64,000 bases of DNA from PALSA-129 sp963842505 (GCA_963842505.1 CAWJGZ010000001.1:1736001-1800000); one strand, 5' to 3'. Positions 1-9,197 are shown, counted from the stretch's first letter. A program made the numbers and translations. The notes: generated by a model not told the origin, from the sequence alone.

Positions 1-423
1 GCCCTGCAGATAGGCTTGACCGCCTTCATCTGAATCGATCGCCGGCACAACCATGTGTTGCGACAGATAAACCCCATCGCCCCCGCCGTCCGACCACCTG
101 ACGCGGAAGACCATGGTGAGCTGGTTCTCCGTGCCGGCCAGTTCCTTCAACGGAACGCTGACTTCATAGCCGGCATGAAATTTGAGATCGAAACCGAGCG
201 CCGGTTTCTCCGGTGTCACCGTGCAGGGCAGATCCTTGCGGTTATCGGTGGCTTCCAGCATGGCCGTGTCGCCGTTGAAAAGCCGCACCGGGCCTCCGGG
301 AGTGCCGGACTGAATCAAATCCTGCGCCCCCGCGAATCCCAGCGGCGCCATCGCCAGACACGCCACCAGCCCGAGTCTTCCCACCGGATCCCATCTGATC
401 CACGACTTCCGTCCCTTGAGCAT
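1..423 (-). CDS. Secreted hypothetical protein, C-terminus beyond the left edge
   Basis: The reading frame is open through the left edge, giving 141 N-terminal residues. After a basic start (MLKGRKSWIRW) there is a hydrophobic stretch ending near FAGAQ, which looks like a Sec signal peptide with cleavage around residue 34. The mature part is rich in G, D, V and F and looks beta-rich, with segments such as GGPVRLFNGDTAMLEA and WSDGGGDGVYLS. I do not recognise the family. It is the last gene of the minus-strand run starting at clpS, but a terminator at 581-611 separates it from the zinc-ribbon gene and it has its own candidate promoter. Confidence 0.7.
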   Translation of the reverse strand, partial: MLKGRKSWIRWDPVGRLGLVACLAMAPLGFAGAQDLIQSGTPGGPVRLFNGDTAMLEATDNRKDLPCTVTPEKPALGFDLKFHAGYEVSVPLKELAGTENQLTMVFRVRWSDGGGDGVYLSQHMVVPAIDSDEGGQAYLQG

Positions 424-478
424 CGCAGGCCGCGCTTGCCATCCGGTGTCCCCTCGGCCCGGATTGGCTTGTTAAGGT

Positions 479-507
479 ATTATCGCGCAAATTTTTTGCG
501 CTGCATA
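479..507 (-). promoter_or_regulatory. Candidate promoter with a 17-bp palindrome as spacer
   Basis: On the minus strand GATAAT (479-484) is a plausible -10. The 17 bases upstream of it (485-501) form a perfect inverted repeat, GCGCAAA-ttt-TTTGCGC. The hexamer further upstream, TATGCA, is a poor -35. The palindrome occupies exactly the spacer, where a repressor operator would lie. Seen directly; function inferred. Confidence 0.35.
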
Positions 508-580
508 GCGGCAAGCGTACATACGGGTGCCAACAGGTACTGCAACTTTCGTGTACTCCGGCTGCCACCCTCATGGCAAT

Positions 581-611
581 AAAAAACCCTGGTGCCGGCC
601 AGGCGCCAGGG
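581..611 (-). terminator. Rho-independent terminator
   Basis: Read on the minus strand there is a 10-bp stem (CCCTGGCGCC paired with GGCACCAGGG, one G-T pair), a 5-base loop and then TTTTTTATTG. It would end the transcript of the parvulin/zinc-ribbon genes. Confidence 0.8.
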
Positions 612-747
612 TCGAGTTTTCGAACAGACCGAACCGTGCATTGCCGGACTCCGGGGAGTCCGCACAGCTAATATCACGGCAACTTCAAGTTACCATCTTT
701 CAAGCGCCGCTACAAGCCTCAGCACCACCCGGAAGGGGTTTCAGGAC

Positions 748-798
748 CCTCGTGGAGCAGGCTTTCCAGCCTGCAACGCCGACATTCTTGTCGGCGCT
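748..798 (+). repeat. Dispersed double-hairpin repeat, copy 1
   Basis: GTGGAG is followed by a first hairpin, GCAGGCTTTCCAGCCTGC, the linker AACG, and a second hairpin, CCGACATTCTTGTCGG. The same architecture recurs five more times in the window. This copy lies about 40 bases beyond the stop codon of the minus-strand zinc-ribbon gene. Confidence 0.8.
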
Positions 799-839
799 TA
801 GTCCCGCGGCATACCTGTCATTCCGTATGCCGAACTGCC

Positions 840-1154
840 CTACCCAGGCGCCACTGCGGTGAGTTCCAGCTTCAGCCGCGCACCGCAGTTGGCGCACACC
901 GGTATTCCGTCTTCGCCCAGGTAGACCGCGATCGAATCGCAACGGATGCAAGCCGCCGTGGGATCGGCGGCTTCGGGCAGTGGATCGGGAGGCACAATTC
1001 CCGCTGCCGTGCCGCCCGCCAGCGCTGTCACCGGCTCGAAAGTGGTCCCACACTGCGCGCACACGTGGTTGAAGCAACAGTTCGGCGTGCAACTGTAAAA
1101 CACCTCACCCGAGCCGCACGTCGGACAGGGGATTTCCAGCTTCCGCGTTTTCAC
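840..1154 (-). CDS. Zinc-ribbon protein (two CxxC pairs at each end)
   Basis: A 104-residue protein with four CxxC-type knuckles: CPTCGSGE and CAQC in the N-terminal half and CIRC and CANC in the C-terminal half. They probably make two zinc ribbons joined by a proline/alanine linker. No signal peptide or enzyme motif is present. It starts with GTG one base after the parvulin stop codon, so the two are probably translationally coupled. The family is not recognised; proteins of this kind often act as protein- or nucleic-acid-binding adaptors, which is only a suggestion here. Confidence 0.7.
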   Translation of the reverse strand: MKTRKLEIPCPTCGSGEVFYSCTPNCCFNHVCAQCGTTFEPVTALAGGTAAGIVPPDPLPEAADPTAACIRCDSIAVYLGEDGIPVCANCGARLKLELTAVAPG

Positions 1155-1155
1155 C

Positions 1156-2106
1156 CTATTTCTTGTTCAGGTTGAAAAACTCCGGGTCGAGGACTGCCGG
1201 GGATTTCTTGCTCAAGTCCTCCACGGCCGCCTTGAGTGCATCCGGTTTCACTTTAGTCTCGATATCCGTGCGCGCATCTTCGAAGCTCTTGAAATCGTGG
1301 GTTTGAATCTTAATCAGGTGGTAGCCGAACTGCGACTTGACCGGTTCGCTCAGCTCTCCCGGCTTCAGCTTGAATGCCGCCTCGTCGAACGAGGGCACCA
1401 TCTGCCCGTGTTTGAACGTGCCCAGGTCCCCGCCGTTGTTGCCGGAGCCGATGTCGTCGGATTCCTTCTTCGCCAGGTCCGCGAAATCCGCGCCGGCCAA
1501 GATCTTAGCTCGCAAGTCCTGTGCTTTGGCCAAAGCTTCCGCGTCGGTCAGGTCCTTCTGGCCGGCCCGCAAGGGCACTTGCGATCCTTGGAAGCGAATC
1601 AGAATGTGGGCGCCATGCGCCTGCTCGAAATCCGACTTGTGCTGGTCGTAATATTTCCGCAGGTCGGCCTCGTCCACCTTCACTTCCTTGCGCATGGCCT
1701 CCACCGCCAGCGCGGCCAGCACGTTGGATAGCTGGAACGCGGACATCGTCTTGTACGCGCTGGTCTCGTTGATTTTGCGCCGCTGGCCTTCCTGCGCCAG
1801 CACCAGAATCTGCACGATGTTGTCGGCGAACTGTTTCCTGCCGGTGGTCCGCGCCATCGCCCGGTATTGCTCGGGCAGCGAATCCACCAACTGGTCGTAC
1901 TGCGCCGCCGTAATCTTCACGTCTCCCACGGTGATCACCACGCGCTCGGGCGGGACGGTCGGCGCGATCATCTTGCCGACGTCCACCTGTTTGGTAATCT
2001 CCCCGATCGGCGGCGGAGGGGGTGTCTTCTGGGGAGGCGGCGGAGGCGTCTGGGCCAGCAGGCAGGCTGCCGGACATAGTAAAACCATACTGCGGAAAAG
2101 CGTCAT
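1156..2106 (-). CDS. Secreted parvulin-type peptidyl-prolyl cis-trans isomerase (SurA/PrsA-like)
   Basis: A 316-residue exported foldase. An N-terminal signal peptide (MTLFRSMVLLCPAACLLAQ) is followed by a proline-rich linker, an alpha-helical SurA-N-like chaperone segment (roughly residues 60-165) and a parvulin domain (roughly 170-290). The parvulin hallmarks are HILIRF, the GGDLGTF loop, MVPSFDEAAF and SQFGYHLIKI. The start at 2106 was chosen because the signal peptide begins there; the frame extends upstream but that stretch is not protein-like. The family isomerises prolyl bonds and helps outer-membrane proteins fold in the periplasm. It lies between clpS upstream and the zinc-ribbon gene downstream. 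Confidence 0.9.
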   Translation of the reverse strand: MTLFRSMVLLCPAACLLAQTPPPPPQKTPPPPPIGEITKQVDVGKMIAPTVPPERVVITVGDVKITAAQYDQLVDSLPEQYRAMARTTGRKQFADNIVQILVLAQEGQRRKINETSAYKTMSAFQLSNVLAALAVEAMRKEVKVDEADLRKYYDQHKSDFEQAHGAHILIRFQGSQVPLRAGQKDLTDAEALAKAQDLRAKILAGADFADLAKKESDDIGSGNNGGDLGTFKHGQMVPSFDEAAFKLKPGELSEPVKSQFGYHLIKIQTHDFKSFEDARTDIETKVKPDALKAAVEDLSKKSPAVLDPEFFNLNKK

Positions 2107-2128
2107 TTCTCTATGATACCCGACGCCG

Positions 2129-2449
2129 CTACTGCGTCGGCTCGACCACCGCCGACATCGATCCCTGTGATCGTTCCAGCCGCCAGTCCCGGCCATAAGC
2201 ATGGATCTGGCCTTTGCCGAACTCGGCTTCCGCCAGCTCGCACGTGATCAGCACCGTGCGCCCGCACCGGTCCACTTCTTCGGCGTGACGGTAGGCCTGG
2301 TCCAGCGTGAAGATGAAAATGTTTTGCAGCATTTCGATCACGTAGTCGTAAGTATGATCGTTGTCGTCGAGCAGCACGACGTGGTACAGCGGAACCAACT
2401 GGTCCCGCTGCGCAGCTTCCGTCTCGGGAGAAACCGCCGGGTTTGACAT
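2129..2449 (-). CDS. clpS: ATP-dependent Clp protease adaptor ClpS
   Basis: A 106-residue adaptor with the ClpS core: YHVVLLDDNDHTYDYVIEML (the N-degron-binding pocket with the DDN acidic patch), then a helix around HAEEVDRCGRTVL and the closing strand segment. ClpS delivers N-end-rule substrates to the ClpA or ClpC unfoldase; no Clp ATPase is in this window. It is divergent from iscS across about 100 bases and is followed 22 bases later by the parvulin gene, so it probably heads that operon. Confidence 0.93.
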   Translation of the reverse strand: MSNPAVSPETEAAQRDQLVPLYHVVLLDDNDHTYDYVIEMLQNIFIFTLDQAYRHAEEVDRCGRTVLITCELAEAEFGKGQIHAYGRDWRLERSQGSMSAVVEPTQ

Positions 2450-2549
2450 GGGCGCCGGCCCACCGCCGGCACAGAATAGTATCCGCCACCGCGCGGCCGT
2501 TCCACAACCCCGCTCCGGACTTTGTCAGAATAGAAGGGCGGTCGTCTCC

Positions 2550-3716
2550 ATGCACGCACCGGTCTATCTCGACCATCACGCCACCACGCCAGTGGACCCG
2601 CGTGTTCTCAACGCCATGCTGCCCTTTTTCGGGCTCAACTTCGGCAACGCGGCCAGCCGCGCCCACAGTTTTGGCTGGGCCGCCGAAAAGGCCGTCGAGC
2701 ACGCCCGCAAGCGCGTCGCTCACTTGGCCGGCGCGCAACCCCGCGAGATCGTCTTCACCAGCGGCGCCACCGAATCCAACAACCTGGCAATCAAAGGGGT
2801 CGCCGAAGCCAGCCCCGCGCGGCGCCACTTCATAACTGTGGCCACTGAGCACCGCGCGGTGCTCGACCCGCTCCGCCATCTGGAGCGTCAGGGCGCGCGC
2901 GTCACGGTGCTTGCGCCGCGCCCCGATGGCCTGCTCGATCTGGACGGACTCCGCCGCGCCATTCTGCCCGAAACGTTGCTGGTGAGCGTCATGCACGCCA
3001 ACAACGAAATCGGCGTCTTGCAGCCGGTGACCGAAATCGGGGTCATCTGCCGGGAGCGCGGTGCGCTGTTCCACTGCGACGCCGCTCAGTCCTTCGGCAA
3101 AGTGCCCATCGACGTGAACGCGCTCAAGATCGACCTGATGTCCGCCAGCGCGCACAAGATCTACGGCCCCAAAGGTATCGGCTTCTTGTACGTGCGCCGC
3201 AGCGCCCCGCGTTTTCAGTTGACCGCGCAGATGGATGGCGGTGGCCACGAAAACGGCTTGCGTTCCGGCACCCTGAATGTTCCCGCCATCGTGGGCTTTG
3301 GCGAAGCCTGCGCCGTCTGCGGCCGCGAGATGCTCGAAGAATCCGCGCGCCTCGCCGCCATGCGCGACCAGTTGCTGGCGCGCCTCGCCGCCGCGCTCGA
3401 TGGCGTTACTGTCAATGGTTCCTTGGCGCACCGGCTCCCTGGCAACCTGAACCTGAGCTTCGCCGGCGTGGATGCCGAAAGCCTGCTGATGGCAATGCCC
3501 GACATCGCGCTCTCCACCGGCTCCGCCTGCAGTTCAGGGATGCCCGAACCCAGCCACGTGCTCCGCGCGCTGGGCGTGAGCGAAGAACTGGCGCACTCCT
3601 CCGTCCGCATCGGTCTTGGCCGCACGAACACGCAAGAAGATCTCGATCACGCTGCGCACCGTCTCATCGAATCGGTCAAGAAGCTGCGAGCGCTCTCGCC
3701 GGCAACGTTTCTTTAG
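2550..3716 (+). CDS. iscS: Cysteine desulfurase (IscS/NifS class V aminotransferase)
   Basis: A 388-residue PLP enzyme that takes sulfur from L-cysteine for Fe-S cluster and thionucleotide synthesis. Visible motifs are YLDHHATTP at the start, the TSGATESNN phosphate-binding loop, HCDAAQS with the PLP-binding aspartate, the Schiff-base lysine K203 in SAHKIYGPKG, the ENGLRSGT segment and the catalytic C327 in STGSACSSG. The start is ATG 2550; the longer frame upstream runs antisense to clpS and is not homologous. No iscU or iscR follows, so it is a solo desulfurase here. Which of IscS or NifS to call it is uncertain. Confidence 0.93.
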   Translation: MHAPVYLDHHATTPVDPRVLNAMLPFFGLNFGNAASRAHSFGWAAEKAVEHARKRVAHLAGAQPREIVFTSGATESNNLAIKGVAEASPARRHFITVATEHRAVLDPLRHLERQGARVTVLAPRPDGLLDLDGLRRAILPETLLVSVMHANNEIGVLQPVTEIGVICRERGALFHCDAAQSFGKVPIDVNALKIDLMSASAHKIYGPKGIGFLYVRRSAPRFQLTAQMDGGGHENGLRSGTLNVPAIVGFGEACAVCGREMLEESARLAAMRDQLLARLAAALDGVTVNGSLAHRLPGNLNLSFAGVDAESLLMAMPDIALSTGSACSSGMPEPSHVLRALGVSEELAHSSVRIGLGRTNTQEDLDHAAHRLIESVKKLRALSPATFL

Positions 3717-3794
3717 TTTGCGGTTGCGCGCCGCGCAGGTAGCGCGCACGTCTCGCCTGCGCGCGACCCGCTGGTCGCGTTCTGACTGCTGATT

Positions 3795-3826
3795 GGGCCG
3801 GGGAATCGGGCAAGATTCCCCGGCCC
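3795..3826. terminator. Hairpin terminator between convergent genes
   Basis: A 13-bp perfect stem (GGGCCGGGGAATC and its complement) with a 6-base loop lies between the ends of iscS and the receptor gene. The stem is very strong but the T-tract is poor on both strands, so it may work as a bidirectional barrier rather than a classic intrinsic terminator. Confidence 0.55.
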
Positions 3827-3852
3827 TCTTGCTATGCCTCACTCCAAGCCGG

Positions 3853-6800
3853 TCAGAAGTGGACGCGCAGTCCGAACTCCATCTGCCGCGGCGTGTTGGA
3901 CTGGCCGGTGATTCTGCCAAAGGTCGAAGGGCTGCTCCAGTTCAAGCTCCCGGTGCTGGGCTGCATATGGTTGAGGATGTTGGTGAACTGGAAGCTGAGC
4001 GAGGCGCCCACGCGTCCCTCCTTCCAGATGCCGATGTCTTTCTGGACCGTGGCATCCATGTTCCAGGTGGGCAAGCCGCGAAGATTGCCGTAACCGCCGC
4101 AACTGGTGTCGAGGCCCAGGAAACAGGGGCGGAGTTCGTTGTACACGGCGGCCGGGTTCGAGAACATGTTGATGTGGGTGGAATTGTTGGTGCCCACACC
4201 GACGTTGGCCAACTGCGGCGCAGTCGGGTTTGTGATGGTCGCGCCGGCGTTGTTGTAGTAGGCGCTGGAGGTGCCGGTGTACGGGGCGGCAAACACGGCG
4301 CAGTCGGCCGTGGAGGTCATGCTTCCGGAACTGGACTCGCCAAACGCCGAACTTTCGGCGGGCTGGGAGCCCTCGGTGTAGGTGGCGCAGGTGGCTGCGC
4401 CGCTCTGCGCGGTGAGCAGCGGGGAGATAGTCCATCCGCCCAGCAGGTGGCCCAGGATGCCGTGCTGGCCTTTGAAGACGGCCGGTGCATAGTAGATCGC
4501 GGCGTTGTACTGGAACTTGACGTCAAACCCGTTGGGGCCGTAATTGGCGTGCATGTCCCAGGCGTTAAGCGCGGTATTGGAGCTGTTGGCTTGGGCTAGC
4601 GGGGCGGTGCCTAAGGCGCGGCTCCAGGTGAAGTTCGAAATCAGCGTGAGGCCGTGGAAATCGGAGGTCCTGAACGTGGAGTACAAGGCGTTGTAGTTCC
4701 CAAACCCCATGCTGGTGGTCAAGGCCAGAGAAGTGGCTTGCAGCGGTGACACGCCGCCACCCGCTCCGCTGAGCATAGTGCGTCCGAGAGTCCAGGAAGT
4801 CGCCTTGTTGAGAGCGGCCCAGATGCTGGAAACACCGGCGCTCTTGAAACTGGAGGTGAGTTTGGAGGCCACGGCATTGGTGCAACTGCCATAGCCCGTG
4901 CAATAGGCGGAGTTGGCGCCGCCCAGGGCGTTCTCAAAGAACGGCTGCGTCGCGATGCCGCTGGGAGATGCGCCTGCAAAATACAGGGCGCTGGCGACCG
5001 CTTCGTAAGCCTGTGCGAAGCTCTGGCCGCCGAGGGTTGTCATATACGGCACGTCATCCAGGTTCATCTCCTGCATTTCGTTGCGGATGATGCGGCCGAT
5101 GTAACCGACCTCGAGCATGGCATTGCCGTGGAACTGGCGCTGCACCGCGAAGCTGAAGTTGTCGGTGCGTTCCGGCCTGTAGTGGGGATCGAGAGTGTTG
5201 ACATCGCCGGCCGAGATGGCGCCGTTGTACCCCATGAAAAACGGTTGAGCCAGCGTAGCCGAGGGCGCCGGGAGCGGAGCCGACATGCCGTCTGTGCCGA
5301 TGCGGAACACGTTGGTGGGATCGACGTTGTTGGCGCCGGCGCAGGTCCCATTCATGTTGGGGCCGGCGCACGTCACCGGCTGTAGCGGCCCGATGCCGAG
5401 CAACGGGACCAAAACCAGGTTGACGCCGTTGAGGCGGCCCCAGATGCGCCCATAGCCGCCGCGCAGCACGGTCTTGCCGTTGCCGAAAAGTTTGCCGAGG
5501 ATCCCGCTGTCGAACTTGGGATTCCAGGCGACGGCGACGCGCGGGCTGAACTCGCCATAGAAAGGATAATAGGGATACTTCAGGCCGGATCCCACGTTGC
5601 GGACGGTGGCAAATCCCAGGACCGGCGCATAGACTTGTCCGGCCAATGCCGCCTTCTCGCGCTGGGCCAGGTAATCGGCCGTGCTGATTTGCTGGCCATC
5701 CGAGGACACTACCGTCACCTGCTTTCCGTTGATCTCGTAAGGCGGCATCTCGAGCGCCCAGCCCAGGCTGTAATTCAGCGTGAAGGAAGGTTTCATTTTC
5801 CAGGTGTCGCTGAAATACACGTTGTAATACGGGATAATGCTTTGATCGAAGGCCGGTTGGCCTACCGGGTTCACCGTAAGATTAGTTCCGGAGCGTGTGT
5901 AAGCTACCTGAGGCTGGCTGACCAGGCCGAGCACCTCGGAGTAGAGGTTGTTCCAACTGCTGAGATAGCTGCTGCCCACGGTAGTGGGGGTCCAGGCGGA
6001 GACCCCGGAGGCGTTCGTGAAATTGATGTTGGTGCTGGCGATCTGATAGATGATCTGGTCGTTGATGCCGGAACCGTTGTCGGTGCGCATGTGGTAATCG
6101 AAGTTGCGCTGGTAAGTGCCGCCGAACTGCAACAGGTGGTTGCCCTTGAGCATGCTCATGCTGTCGGTAATGACTTTGTCCTGGCCGTCCCAGAAGCGCT
6201 GGCGGGTGCACTGCGTGCCGACGTTATAAGGGATGAGGGTGTTGGCGCAGGTGCTGCTTTCCGCGGTGGAATTGGTGGCGCCGCTGGCGATCTCGACCGC
6301 GCCGCCGAGCCCGGCGAGTTGCGGGGGCGCGTTGGCGTCGCCCCACTGCCAGAAATTGCGAGTGTAACTGAAGCGGAATTCGTTGGTGGTGCTGGGCGTG
6401 ACATTGGTGGTCATGCCGAGGACCAGGAACCCGGGATCCTGCGGCCGCGGAGCCACGGCTGCCGGCACTCCCAAGGTATCGCCGGGCAGCAGGCCGCCGA
6501 TATCCGCCTGGTTGTTAGTCAGGTTGATGAGCCGCATATAGCGGTAGCTGGCGAAGAAGCGCCACTTATCGCCGAAATCATGGTCCACGCGGGCCACGTA
6601 CGAATTCTCCGTCAGTGGCTGCCGGATAGAGGATAAGAAACCCTCGACGTTGTAGCTATCGCCCCCGTTGCTGGCGTAATACGAGTCGTTGGGCTTGGGC
6701 ATGTACGTGAAAATTTTCGAAATGATGGGATTGACGCCGATCCCGCGCGGATCGCAGTTCCCGGCGGGGCAAGACGCGGCCGGATAGGTGACGCCGTCCA

Positions 6801-7953
6801 CGGTGACGGCTTGGGGGTTGAGGTTGTACGGCAGATAGGTGCCGGCTGAGTTCGGAACGAAAATCACGCCCGCGCGCATGGTGTCGGTGGGCGTGGGGCG
6901 CTCGTAGGTGCCGACGTTGGGGTACCGCAAGCCCTCGTAGTTGAAGAAGAAGAACGTTTTTCCGCCGGCAAACTTGGGTGTGAGCGGCCCGCCCAGGGCT
7001 CCGCCAAAGCGGTTGCGATGGTTGGAAGGCAGCGGTGTAAAGGGAGATATCACCTGGCCCGATGAAGTGGTCTGCGGCGTGTGGTTGTTGGACCACAAGT
7101 TGGCCGCGCCGACGTCCGTTGCGTAGTAATACCAGTAAGCGGCGCCGTGCCATTGATTGGTGCCGCGCTTGGTGGCCATCTGGACCTGGGAACCGATGGA
7201 GTTATTAAAATCGGCGGTCTGGCTGAACGTGGAGACGCGGAATTCCTCGACGCTTTCCACCGGAGTGGGAACTACCGCCGAAGGAACGGCGCCTTGCTGC
7301 GTGCCTCCCATACCGGTGAAGTTGGTGCCGTAGCGGTTGGTTTCGCCGGACATGTCGTCGGAGGCATTGCCGCCGTCGAGCATGAAGGTGTTCTGGTCTT
7401 CATACGCCCCGGCGGTGTAGCCCCCCAGGGTGACGCCGGGTTGCAGCACAGCCAGCGTGGAAACGTCGCGGCCCAGGTTGGGCAAGGCGATGAGGGCGGC
7501 GCCGGACAGTGCCGTACCCACCGACGCGCTGGTGGTCTGGAGTTCCGCCAGGTTCGTGGCCCTGACCTCGATGGTCATGGTCGTAGCCCCAACTTCCAGT
7601 ACGACATTGACGGTCAGGGTCTCGCCAATCTGCACTTGCTGGCCGTCCACCTTGTAGACCATGAAGCCCGGTTTGTTGAAGGTGATGTCGTACGTTCCGG
7701 AGGGCACGTTGACAAAGACGTACCGTCCGGATTCATTGGTCGACGTAGTCCGCGTGGTGCTGGTCGCCTTGTCGGTCATGATGACCTGTGTGGCCGGAAC
7801 CAGCGCCTGCTGTTGGTCCGTCACCTGGCCGGCGACGGTACTGGTTGAAGTAGCTTGTGACCACGCCGGCATGGTGCTGAGGCATAGCAGGACTCCCAGC
7901 ACGACTACCGGCATTCCACGTAGAAACAGAAAACCACCAAAACGAGAGAGCAC
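3853..7953 (-). CDS. Oar-like TonB-dependent outer-membrane receptor with carboxypeptidase-regulatory domain
   Basis: About 1366 residues. A signal peptide ending near PAWSQA is followed by a carboxypeptidase-regulatory-like Ig-fold domain (roughly residues 40-125, with VAGQVTDQQQALVPATQV and GRYVFVNVPSGTYDI), a plug-like segment containing LPNLGRDVSTLAVLQPG, and a very long beta-barrel ending in FGLRVHF, the terminal aromatic typical of barrel proteins. The family is greatly expanded in Acidobacteriota and is thought to import large substrates. The start chosen is GTG 7953, because AAAGAGG stands 8 bases upstream; an in-frame ATG at 7986 precedes that Shine-Dalgarno. The substrate cannot be deduced from the neighbours. 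Confidence 0.9.
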   Translation of the reverse strand: MLSRFGGFLFLRGMPVVVLGVLLCLSTMPAWSQATSTSTVAGQVTDQQQALVPATQVIMTDKATSTTRTTSTNESGRYVFVNVPSGTYDITFNKPGFMVYKVDGQQVQIGETLTVNVVLEVGATTMTIEVRATNLAELQTTSASVGTALSGAALIALPNLGRDVSTLAVLQPGVTLGGYTAGAYEDQNTFMLDGGNASDDMSGETNRYGTNFTGMGGTQQGAVPSAVVPTPVESVEEFRVSTFSQTADFNNSIGSQVQMATKRGTNQWHGAAYWYYYATDVGAANLWSNNHTPQTTSSGQVISPFTPLPSNHRNRFGGALGGPLTPKFAGGKTFFFFNYEGLRYPNVGTYERPTPTDTMRAGVIFVPNSAGTYLPYNLNPQAVTVDGVTYPAASCPAGNCDPRGIGVNPIISKIFTYMPKPNDSYYASNGGDSYNVEGFLSSIRQPLTENSYVARVDHDFGDKWRFFASYRYMRLINLTNNQADIGGLLPGDTLGVPAAVAPRPQDPGFLVLGMTTNVTPSTTNEFRFSYTRNFWQWGDANAPPQLAGLGGAVEIASGATNSTAESSTCANTLIPYNVGTQCTRQRFWDGQDKVITDSMSMLKGNHLLQFGGTYQRNFDYHMRTDNGSGINDQIIYQIASTNINFTNASGVSAWTPTTVGSSYLSSWNNLYSEVLGLVSQPQVAYTRSGTNLTVNPVGQPAFDQSIIPYYNVYFSDTWKMKPSFTLNYSLGWALEMPPYEINGKQVTVVSSDGQQISTADYLAQREKAALAGQVYAPVLGFATVRNVGSGLKYPYYPFYGEFSPRVAVAWNPKFDSGILGKLFGNGKTVLRGGYGRIWGRLNGVNLVLVPLLGIGPLQPVTCAGPNMNGTCAGANNVDPTNVFRIGTDGMSAPLPAPSATLAQPFFMGYNGAISAGDVNTLDPHYRPERTDNFSFAVQRQFHGNAMLEVGYIGRIIRNEMQEMNLDDVPYMTTLGGQSFAQAYEAVASALYFAGASPSGIATQPFFENALGGANSAYCTGYGSCTNAVASKLTSSFKSAGVSSIWAALNKATSWTLGRTMLSGAGGGVSPLQATSLALTTSMGFGNYNALYSTFRTSDFHGLTLISNFTWSRALGTAPLAQANSSNTALNAWDMHANYGPNGFDVKFQYNAAIYYAPAVFKGQHGILGHLLGGWTISPLLTAQSGAATCATYTEGSQPAESSAFGESSSGSMTSTADCAVFAAPYTGTSSAYYNNAGATITNPTAPQLANVGVGTNNSTHINMFSNPAAVYNELRPCFLGLDTSCGGYGNLRGLPTWNMDATVQKDIGIWKEGRVGASLSFQFTNILNHMQPSTGSLNWSSPSTFGRITGQSNTPRQMEFGLRVHF

Positions 7954-8276
7954 AATGACCACCTCTTTAGGAAAATGGGCCCCCAATAACCGAATCCCTA
8001 CGACGGCTTAGCCGCCAGGTCAGAATAAAAAAACAGTGCGCCGGTGGTTACAGTACTCCCCCTTGGGATACTCGTCAGATAGTGTATACACCCTTTACAT
8101 CGCGAATTCAAGGGTTTTGTACATCTATATCCGATATGTTGAAAAACTCGCCGGGGCAGGCTGCCCGTGAGCGGCCGGGAACGGATGACAGCCTGCTTCC
8201 GGCTCGGAAACCGTGCCACCGGCAAGAAAGGCGGGCTCCCCGGAAAGGGGCCGGTGGGCGGGCGTTCCAGCCGGGG
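7954..8276. other. Intergenic region, no gene seen
   Basis: It contains the receptor's ribosome-binding site, a 100-base leader, the promoter at 8083-8111 and a GC-rich stretch (8145-8276) with several short inverted repeats just 3' of the sugar-isomerase-like gene. No open frame here looks protein-like. Confidence 0.55.
8083..8111 (-). promoter_or_regulatory. Sigma70-type promoter of the Oar-like receptor
   Basis: On the minus strand TTGAAT (8106-8111) and TATACA (8083-8088) are separated by exactly 17 bases, about 130 bases upstream of the receptor start. Confidence 0.6.
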
Positions 8277-9113
8277 CTAGCTCAATTCCTTCTTGAAGAA
8301 CTCCAGGCTTGCCGCCGCGTCCGCCTCGAACGTGCCCCTTCCTTCTATGGACAGCCCTCCGCGGAAACCGGTCTTCTTAACTAACTCGAAAAATCGCCCG
8401 TATACCGGATCTTCGTCGGGATTCTTCGGCCACACCCGGCCGTTGGGGTTGGCGAAGTGGAGGTGCACAATCGCATCGCGCGCCCGCACCATGATCTCGG
8501 GATCTTCGTTCTCTTGCCGCAAATGGTAATAGTCGATGATCATCTTGACGTTCGGATGATTCACCTCGCGCACCAGGCGCAATGCCTCGGCCCCGCTGTT
8601 GATGATGTTGCTTTCCTGCTTGCGCAGCGGCTCAATAGCAATCACGATCTTGCGTGATTTCGCCAGGTCGCCCGCCATCCCCAGAAACGTCTTGATCTGC
8701 TGCCATGCCTGGTCGCGGGAATAACCCTCCGGCACATTGCGGGAGCCGGCGCTGCCCCAGACAATGATGGTTCCCCCGAGCGCACGGCACCGGTCGAGCG
8801 TGGAATTCATGTAGGCGGTCAAGGCATCGCGATCGACCTTCGGGCCGACCACCTGCAACGCCCGGATGAAGCTGTTGAAGCACTCGCAGCGCAGCTTCGA
8901 GTTCGAGACTCGCTTTTCGAAATCGGCAAAGGCCGGCTCGCTCAAGGCGGAGACAGCGGCCGCGGACGGCTCGAAATAGTCGAAGCCGTATCGTTCCGCC
9001 TTGACGAAATCGTCCACGGATCCGCAAACTCCGATTTCCACTTCGCCCATCTTGGCGGGTGCCGGCAGGGCCGCCGCGCTCAGAGAAAGCAGCAACGCAC
9101 GTCGGGATAACAT
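8277..9113 (-). CDS. Secreted sugar phosphate isomerase/epimerase-like TIM-barrel protein
   Basis: 278 residues with a short signal peptide (MLSRRALLLSLSAAALPAPA) and an AP-endonuclease-2/xylose-isomerase-like TIM barrel. Metal-site-type segments are visible: IAIEPL (glutamate), MIIDYYHL (aspartate and histidine), IVHLHFANP (histidine) and LSIEGRG (glutamate). The family contains sugar isomerases and epimerases and inositol-pathway enzymes, so the exact reaction is unknown. Secreted members are common in Acidobacteriota and Planctomycetota. It is transcribed away from rpmI, from a shared intergenic region of about 85 bases. Confidence 0.8.
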   Translation of the reverse strand: MLSRRALLLSLSAAALPAPAKMGEVEIGVCGSVDDFVKAERYGFDYFEPSAAAVSALSEPAFADFEKRVSNSKLRCECFNSFIRALQVVGPKVDRDALTAYMNSTLDRCRALGGTIIVWGSAGSRNVPEGYSRDQAWQQIKTFLGMAGDLAKSRKIVIAIEPLRKQESNIINSGAEALRLVREVNHPNVKMIIDYYHLRQENEDPEIMVRARDAIVHLHFANPNGRVWPKNPDEDPVYGRFFELVKKTGFRGGLSIEGRGTFEADAAASLEFFKKELS

Positions 9114-9148
9114 AGGCGACCTCCATTGTGGCTCAATTCCTGGCCCCG

Positions 9149-9157
9149 TGCTATAAT
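9149..9157 (+). promoter_or_regulatory. Extended -10 promoter of rpmI-rplT
   Basis: TGCTATAAT is a perfect extended -10 element 40 bases upstream of the rpmI start. No good -35 is seen, which is normal for extended -10 promoters. Confidence 0.6.
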
Positions 9158-9197
9158 TTTAGAGTCTTTCCTGTTCGAACTGATCCAGGGAAAAATT

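Larger units (their letters stand above)
424..839. other. Intergenic region, no gene seen
   Basis: This 416-base gap holds the palindromic promoter region of the left-edge gene, a rho-independent terminator at 581-611 and one copy of the dispersed double-hairpin repeat near 748-798. Short open frames here have no recognisable protein features. Confidence 0.6.
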
